From: Candidatus Woesearchaeota archaeon
GTDB taxonomy: Archaea; Nanobdellota; Nanobdellia; SCGC-AAA011-G17; GW2011-AR17
Direction of reading: 5' to 3'
Assembly (NCBI GenBank): GCA_018302165.1
Contig: JAGWAA010000006.1
Span: forward strand, 1-16,943
DNA: 16,943 bases
A program made the position numbers and the translations under genes. The first letter of the stretch is position 1. Every line of letters begins with the position of its first letter. The notes beneath the pieces are model-generated. The model did not search any database. It was not told where the DNA came from and saw nothing but the letters and a program-made list of their open reading frames with translations. Below, piece by piece: positions 13,851-16,943 of the stretch.

Positions 13851-13965
13851 GCGGAGGTGGCAGAGCATGGTCAAATGCGCTATTTCATCTGCATCAGTAG
13901 ATGGAGCGTATGCTTGAGGGGCTAGTCCCTAAGTGGGTGCGAGGGTTCAAATCCCTTCCTCCGCA
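13851..13965 (+). tRNA. tRNA-Leu(GAG) with a 29-base intron in the anticodon stem
   Basis: The acceptor stem GCGGAGG/CCTCCGC (13851-13857, 13958-13964) is perfect and the discriminator is A13965. The D-stem is GCA/TGC; the T-arm is GAGGG-TTCAAAT-CCCTT (one G-T pair at the base); the long variable arm pairs CCC/GGG, a class II tRNA. After removing 13883-13911 the anticodon stem becomes CTAGC/GCTAG, perfectly paired, with loop TTGAGGG and anticodon GAG at 13916-13918. It reads CUC and CUU leucine codons. CCA is not encoded. It lies between rpoD and rpl18e in the operon direction; a tRNA-Leu before L18e is also known in halophilic archaea, so the position is old. It would have to be cut out of the ribosomal-protein transcript. 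Confidence 0.9.
13883..13911 (+). other. Non-canonical tRNA intron at position 29/30
   Basis: The splice motif folds as a bulge-helix-bulge: GCGC (13877-13880) pairs with GCGT (13906-13909), with three-base bulges TAT and ATG; TTCATCT (13884-13890) pairs with AGATGGA (13899-13905) around an eight-base loop. Cutting after the second base of each bulge removes exactly 29 bases and restores the anticodon stem. Confidence 0.85.
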
Positions 13966-13980
13966 GTATAAAAAACGAAA

Positions 13981-14319
13981 ATGAAAACAAATTTACAAAC
14001 AAGGGAAACAATAGCTAAATTAAGTAAAAGTAAAGTAGCTATGTGGAAAAGAGTAGCAGAAGAACTAGAGAAGCCTACAAAAAGAATTGCGAAGGTTAAT
14101 TTAGAAAAAATTGCTAAAGTTGTTAGAGATGGCGAAATAGCTTTAGTACTTGGAAAAGTATTATCTGTTGGTGATGCTAAGAATAAAACTGTTGTTGCTG
14201 CATTTTCGTTTTCTGAAGTTGCAAAACAAAAAATTATTGCTGCTGGAGGAGAAGCACTTACTATTCAAGAATTATATACTAAAAATCCCAAAGGAAGTAA
14301 AGTGAGGTTAGTAAAATGA
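13981..14319 (+). CDS. rpl18e: Large-subunit ribosomal protein L18e (eL18)
   Basis: A 112-residue protein with the L15/L18e fold. KTNLQTRETIAKLSK at 2-16, MWKRVAEELEKPTKRIAKVNL at 21-41, and the conserved core VLGKVLSVGDAKNKTVVAAFSFSE at 56-79, then AAGGEALTIQELYTKNPKGS. It is archaeal/eukaryotic-specific and lies on the 50S surface. It starts 15 bases after the tRNA-Leu and overlaps rpl13 by four bases. Confidence 0.96.
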   Translation: MKTNLQTRETIAKLSKSKVAMWKRVAEELEKPTKRIAKVNLEKIAKVVRDGEIALVLGKVLSVGDAKNKTVVAAFSFSEVAKQKIIAAGGEALTIQELYTKNPKGSKVRLVK

Positions 14320-14741
14320 ATGATGAAATTTTTGTGAATGCAGAAGGAATAATCTTGGGAAGATTGTGTACTTTTGTTGCTAAAAAAGCTTTGATGGGAT
14401 ATAATGTTAATGTTGTTAATATCGAGAAAGCAATTGTTACTGGAAATAAGAAAATTGTTTTTGGAAAATATAAAAGATTAAGAGAAATTGGTGGACCAAG
14501 GTTTGGGATTACTATTGTAAGAACTCCTAGAGGTATTTTCAAAAGAGCTTTAATTAATATGTTGCCTCATAAAAATGCTAGAGGAAGACAAGCTATGGAA
14601 AGAGTCAAAGCATTCAGAGGATTACCAGAAAGTTTGAAAGATAAAAAATTGGTTATTGTTCAAGGAGCTAGTGTTGAGAAAGTTCCAAATACTAAGTATG
14701 TTTCAGTATTAGACATTGTCAAGTTTATAGGTGGAAAATGA
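14316..14741 (+). CDS. rpl13: Large-subunit ribosomal protein L13 (uL13)
   Basis: A 141-residue protein. AEGIILGRLCTFVAKKAL at 9-26 is the L13 N-terminal strand-helix (family pattern A-x-x-x-x-GRLAS-x-VAK), NVVNIEKAIVTG follows, and GGPRFGI with the archaeal-type MLPHKNARGRQAMERVKAFRG is the L13 signature. It binds 23S rRNA early in 50S assembly. It overlaps rpl18e and rps9 by four bases on each side, so the three genes are read as one coupled unit. Confidence 0.97.
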   Translation: MNDEIFVNAEGIILGRLCTFVAKKALMGYNVNVVNIEKAIVTGNKKIVFGKYKRLREIGGPRFGITIVRTPRGIFKRALINMLPHKNARGRQAMERVKAFRGLPESLKDKKLVIVQGASVEKVPNTKYVSVLDIVKFIGGK

Positions 14742-15136
14742 AAATAATAAATGTTTCAGGAAAGAGAAAAAGAGCTATTGCTAGAGCAACTTTAAGAGAA
14801 GGAAAAGGTATTGTTAGAATTAATTCTATGAATTTAGAAACTTATGGACCTAAATTAGCTAATATGATGATTAAAGAACCTTTAATTTTAGCATCAGAAT
14901 TTGCAGGTAAAGTTGATATTGATATTTTTGTTCAAGGTGGTGGATGGCATTCACAAGCTGATGCGATTAGATTAGTAGTTGCAAGAGCATTGGTGCAATA
15001 TTCAGGATCAAAAGCTTTGAAGCAGAAGTTTTTAGAGTATGATAGGCATCTTTTAGTTTCTGATATCAGAAGAGCTGAAAGGTCAAAACCTAACGATTCA
15101 AAACCGAGAGCTGCAAGACAGAAAAGTTACCGTTAA
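14738..15136 (+). CDS. rps9: Small-subunit ribosomal protein S9 (uS9)
   Basis: A 132-residue protein. SGKRKRAIARATLREGKGIVRIN at 7-29 is the conserved start; FVQGGGWHSQADAIRLVVARALVQ is the S9 signature (GGG-x-x-x-QA-x-A-x-R), and the tail ends RAARQKSYR with the terminal arginine that touches the P-site tRNA anticodon loop. Its length is typical. In many archaea rpoN follows at once; here a GC-rich palindrome and two small unknown genes intervene. Confidence 0.97.
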   Translation: MKIINVSGKRKRAIARATLREGKGIVRINSMNLETYGPKLANMMIKEPLILASEFAGKVDIDIFVQGGGWHSQADAIRLVVARALVQYSGSKALKQKFLEYDRHLLVSDIRRAERSKPNDSKPRAARQKSYR

Positions 15137-15173
15137 ACCGGCTTTTATCTTTTAAGCCCCGGACAGGACAAAC

Positions 15174-15190
15174 GCCTGCGCAGGCTTTTT
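15174..15190 (+). terminator. GC palindrome followed by T-run after rps9
   Basis: GCCTGCGCAGGC (15174-15185) is a perfect 12-base palindrome followed by TTTTT. Just before it (15139-15162) CCGGCTT and AAGCCCCGG can form another hairpin. Together they probably end or stabilise the ribosomal-protein transcript. The T-run continues into TTTTTATATT, a likely TATA box for the gene at 15216, so the palindrome could also be an operator. Confidence 0.55.
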
Positions 15191-15215
15191 ATATTCTTTT
15201 TTACAATTTGTTTTT

Positions 15216-15533
15216 ATGGAGAAATGTAGATTTGTTTTGAAGAATAGATTTCAGAAGAAAATATTTGAAAAACTTTTGGAGAAGTATGAATCTTCTTTTT
15301 TAGAGAAGGAATTAGCTATTAGTATTCAAGAAATTTATGCGTATAAGAATTTAAAAGTTAAAAGTATATCCCAGGTATTGCTTGAGAAGATTAATTTATT
15401 GCTTAAATTAAATTCTGGTGAAGTTAAAAAAAATATTGATGGGTGCTTTGGGAATATTTACTGGTATTCTAAACGATTTGAAGAGGTTAAAAGAAATAAA
15501 ATTAGGGAAGTTTTGTTGAATCAGAAAGTTTAA
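15216..15533 (+). CDS. Hypothetical protein of 105 residues
   Basis: Not recognised. A lysine-rich, mostly helical, soluble-looking protein without signal peptide or membrane segment. A predicted helix-turn-helix-like stretch (LAISIQEIYAYKNLKVKSIS, about 33-52) might bind nucleic acid, but the evidence is weak. It has one Cys near each of residues 4 and 77. The TATA-like TTTTTATATT at 15186-15195 lies about 25 bases before the ATG, implying its own leaderless transcript. Base use is the same as in the neighbours. It ends 25 bases before the next small gene and sits in the normally tight rps9-rpoN interval. Confidence 0.6.
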   Translation: MEKCRFVLKNRFQKKIFEKLLEKYESSFLEKELAISIQEIYAYKNLKVKSISQVLLEKINLLLKLNSGEVKKNIDGCFGNIYWYSKRFEEVKRNKIREVLLNQKV

Positions 15534-15558
15534 ATATTAGGGTTAAATTTAATTTTTT

Positions 15559-15906
15559 ATGGGCTTAGAATATGTTATTGATAGTATCGAACAACAAGGA
15601 ATTGTAGATGGAGATGTTGTTGCTGTTATTTATAAAAAATCAGTTAGAGTTGGTAAAGATTCCAAGCCTGGTGTTCTTTTTGGGATTTATGAAACAAAAA
15701 ATGGATTAGGGGGATTTACAGTTTATCCTGATTCGATGTTTTCTTTAGATTTTAAATTTAAGAGACGAAAGAGTTTTTGTGTGACATTTTATGCTTCTGG
15801 TACTGGTTCTTTTACTGCCTTAGGTATTGAAAAATTATTGGATCATAAGGATTTAGAAGGATTTGCTAAACAAAGTATTTCGAAACTAGTTGACCAAAAG
15901 GTTTAA
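15559..15906 (+). CDS. Hypothetical protein of 115 residues
   Basis: Not recognised. It appears alpha/beta: an early strand DGDVVAVIYKKSVRVG at 18-33, then PGVLFGIYETKNGLGGFTVYP at 38-58 (glycine-rich turns), KSFCVTFYASGTGSFTAL at 71-88 and a C-terminal helix. There is no signal peptide. The many strands with glycine turns suggest a small beta-barrel or half-barrel, but I assign no function. It is preceded by an AT-rich stretch (ttaaatttaattttttatg) and followed 25 bases later by rpoN, so it may be transcribed with rpoN. Confidence 0.6.
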   Translation: MGLEYVIDSIEQQGIVDGDVVAVIYKKSVRVGKDSKPGVLFGIYETKNGLGGFTVYPDSMFSLDFKFKRRKSFCVTFYASGTGSFTALGIEKLLDHKDLEGFAKQSISKLVDQKV

Positions 15907-15931
15907 AAACCAATGAAATTTTCGATAGGAT

Positions 15932-16129
15932 ATGATAATTCCAATCAGATGTATATCCTGTGGAAAACCTATTGGGCATTTATGGGAAGATTTTAAGAGG
16001 AGAGTTGCTCAAGGAGAAAATCCAAAAGATGTTATGGATGATTTAAAAATAGTCAGATATTGCTGCAGAGCGCAATTTATGGGGCATATTGATTTGATTG
16101 ATGAAGTTGCTAAATTTAAACGAGGATAA
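15932..16129 (+). CDS. rpoN: DNA-directed RNA polymerase subunit Rpo10 (RpoN, Rpb10-like)
   Basis: A complete 65-residue Rpb10 homologue: MIIPIRCISCGKPIGHLWED at 1-20 and VRYCCRAQFMGHIDLIDEV later. Cys7, Cys10, Cys44 and Cys45 form the atypical zinc-bundle motif CX2C...CC. It joins the Rpo3-Rpo11 assembly platform of RNA polymerase. Rpo6 (rpoK), which usually comes next in archaea, is not seen here; instead a minus-strand tRNA follows. Confidence 0.97.
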   Translation: MIIPIRCISCGKPIGHLWEDFKRRVAQGENPKDVMDDLKIVRYCCRAQFMGHIDLIDEVAKFKRG

Positions 16130-16195
16130 TCTTTTTAATTGAATTAAAGTTGATTGATGAGATTCGAAAGTTTTATATTTTTATTTGACTTATTA

Positions 16196-16315
16196 CGCTC
16201 AGGCTGGGATTTGAATCCAGAGATCCGGTGAGGATAAGGGTTTCCTCATGGCTCTTAGTCCCTTGGTCTAGGAGCTTTTTGAGACCCTCGCAATACCAGG
16301 TTATGCGACCTGAGC
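16196..16315 (-). tRNA. tRNA-Leu(CAA) with a 35-base intron
   Basis: On the minus strand GCTCAGG (16315-16309) pairs perfectly with CCTGAGC (16203-16197). The D-stem is GCA/TGC, the anticodon stem AGGGT/ACCCT, and the variable arm pairs ATCC/GGAT, a class II tRNA. The anticodon loop reads CTCAAA plus A after removing 16277-16243, giving anticodon CAA (16281-16279) for leucine UUG. Two oddities: base 53 is A facing C61 in the T-stem where G-C is nearly invariant, and the base in the discriminator position (16196) reads G rather than the A expected for leucine; it can even pair with the C before position 1. Upstream TTTTTTAAG at about 16340-16348 may be its TATA box. CCA is not encoded. Confidence 0.82.
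16243..16277 (-). other. tRNA-Leu(CAA) intron at canonical 37/38
   Basis: CTCA (16283-16280) pairs with TGAG (16248-16245); the 3' bulge is GAA and the 5' side a run of four A; within the intron GCTC pairs with GAGC and TAG with CTA. This is a slightly relaxed bulge-helix-bulge with the cut after base 37. Confidence 0.75.
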
Positions 16316-16407
16316 GTTGATTATTTTTAGAAAAATTAGCTTAAAAAAGGTTTGCTAGATAAATCTGAAAAATTTTCAAATAATTTCTAATTTTTTTTTA
16401 CATAAAT

Positions 16408-16417
16408 TTTTATAAAC
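16408..16417 (+). promoter_or_regulatory. TATA box of the SprT-like gene
   Basis: The tttttataaa stretch is centred about 26 bases before the ATG at 16439 and no ribosome binding site is present, a clear leaderless-type promoter. The rest of 16316-16438 is AT-rich and holds only this and the tRNA promoter. Confidence 0.6.
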
Positions 16418-16438
16418 CATATTTTTCTATATAATTCT

Positions 16439-16849
16439 ATGAGAGATGATCAATGGTTGAAAGATAGGATGGAGAATATTTGGAGGACTATATTTAGTGA
16501 TGTTGAGAAAAAAAATAATGTTTCTATTAGATTTAAGGGGCGTTGGAAAAATAAATTTGGGCATATCAAGTTATTAAAAACTAAAGATACTGAAATTGTT
16601 GTTAATTCTTTATTCAAACATGAGATTGTTCCTGAGGGTGTTATTGATGCTACTATTGCTCATGAATTAGTGCATTATTGTCATGGATTTTGTTCGCCAT
16701 TAGAACGGAAATATAAGCATCCGCATGCCGGAGGGATTATTAGGCATGAATTACGAAAAAGGGGATTTGAGTATATGATGAAGATGGAGAAAGATTTTGT
16801 GAAGAAGCAGTGGGTTGAAATATATAAAGAATTGATGGGGAAAAATTAA
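16439..16849 (+). CDS. SprT-like zinc metalloprotease domain protein
   Basis: A 136-residue protein with the SprT/gluzincin-type signature HELVHYCHG (His75, Glu76, His79) and a later PHAGGIIRHEL (His96 a candidate third ligand), preceded by the family-like strand RWKNKFGHIKL and EIVVNSLF. SprT and Spartan domains are DNA-linked or ribosome-linked metalloproteases, including repair of DNA-protein crosslinks; archaeal small SprT proteins are uncharacterised. The usual C-terminal zinc ribbon of longer SprT proteins is absent, so this is a protease-domain-only form. It has its own TATA box and a gap of 26 bases to the next gene. Substrate unknown. Confidence 0.82.
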   Translation: MRDDQWLKDRMENIWRTIFSDVEKKNNVSIRFKGRWKNKFGHIKLLKTKDTEIVVNSLFKHEIVPEGVIDATIAHELVHYCHGFCSPLERKYKHPHAGGIIRHELRKRGFEYMMKMEKDFVKKQWVEIYKELMGKN

Positions 16850-16875
16850 TAAATGATAGATAAATTTTGTTTTTT

Positions 16876-16943
16876 ATGAAAAGGATATTAATTGCTGATG
16901 ATAGAGTGGTTGGTTTAAGTTTAAAAAATGCTTTTTTAAAAGA
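16876..16943 (+). CDS. Start of an unidentified protein, cut by the window end
   Basis: An ATG at 16876 opens a frame of 22 codons to the end of the window, starting MKRILIADDRVVGLSLKNAF. A hydrophobic beta strand (RILIADD) followed by a helix is seen in many folds, including response-regulator-like and nucleotide-binding ones; too little is present to choose. AT-rich sequence (ttaataaatgatagataaa) about 25 bases upstream could hold a TATA box. Confidence 0.55.
   Translation, partial: MKRILIADDRVVGLSLKNAFLK

Noticed and set aside
13851..13965. A tRNA with anticodon CAT from the unspliced loop (TTTCATC)
   Set aside because: Class II variable arm and leucine-like acceptor features fit leucine, and removing the bulge-helix-bulge intron gives a perfect stem with GAG.
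14279..14542. Minus-strand frame opposite rpl18e/rpl13
   Set aside because: It is a by-product of the conserved ribosomal genes on the plus strand.
1..16943. CRISPR array, insertion sequence or integrase remnant
   Set aside because: No regularly spaced direct repeats with unique spacers, no transposase or integrase gene, and no terminal inverted repeats flanking a gene were seen.

Overview
The window looks like a chromosomal segment of a small-genome, AT-rich archaeon, most likely of the DPANN group (Pacearchaeota/Woesearchaeota-like). This is inferred from gene content and base composition, not from a search. Archaeal hallmarks are a DnaG-type primase, a 7S-type SRP RNA, ribosomal proteins L21e and L18e, RNA polymerase subunits Rpo4 (RpoF), Rpo3 (RpoD) and Rpo10 (RpoN), a DUF655 protein, archaeal-type Elp3, tRNA introns with bulge-helix-bulge folds, and TATA boxes about 25 bases upstream of many start codons (leaderless transcripts).

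Layout. (1) 1-1740: a secreted SleB-like cell-wall hydrolase and a protein-kinase-like gene. (2) 1741-2073: a non-coding stretch with three structured elements: a tRNA-Arg(UCG) that stops in the T-loop, a TATA-driven 74-base RNA-like hairpin, and an inverted repeat before dnaG. (3) 2074-4084: dnaG, interrupted near its 3' end by a one-base frameshift, then on the minus strand a GNAT acetyltransferase preceded by the SRP RNA gene. (4) 4162-6153: a large membrane-anchored surface protein with a 42-residue repeat (beta-propeller-like) and a MopE-like DCDD segment. (5) 6143-10237: elp3 on the minus strand, divergent from an RDD membrane protein plus SppA peptidase pair, then a small unknown gene and an AlkD-like DNA glycosylase. 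(6) 10251-15136: the information-processing core, rpl21e-rpo4-DUF655, then rps13-rps4-rps11-rpoD-tRNA-Leu(GAG)-rpl18e-rpl13-rps9, mostly with ATGA overlaps or tiny gaps. (7) 15137-16943: a GC-rich palindrome, two small unknown genes inserted before rpoN, a minus-strand intron-containing tRNA-Leu(CAA), a SprT-like metalloprotease and the start of another gene.

How they fit together: sections 3 and 6 serve translation, transcription, protein targeting and RNA or DNA priming. Section 5 adds wobble-uridine modification, membrane proteolysis and base-excision repair. Sections 1 and 4 encode exported proteins that could act at the cell surface, possibly in contact with a host or neighbour cell (inference).

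The points most worth a second look are the incomplete but base-paired tRNA-Arg and the adjacent putative RNA, the tRNA-Leu(GAG) intron inside the anticodon stem, the odd tRNA-Leu(CAA), the dnaG frameshift, and a peptidoglycan-hydrolase-type protein in an archaeon.
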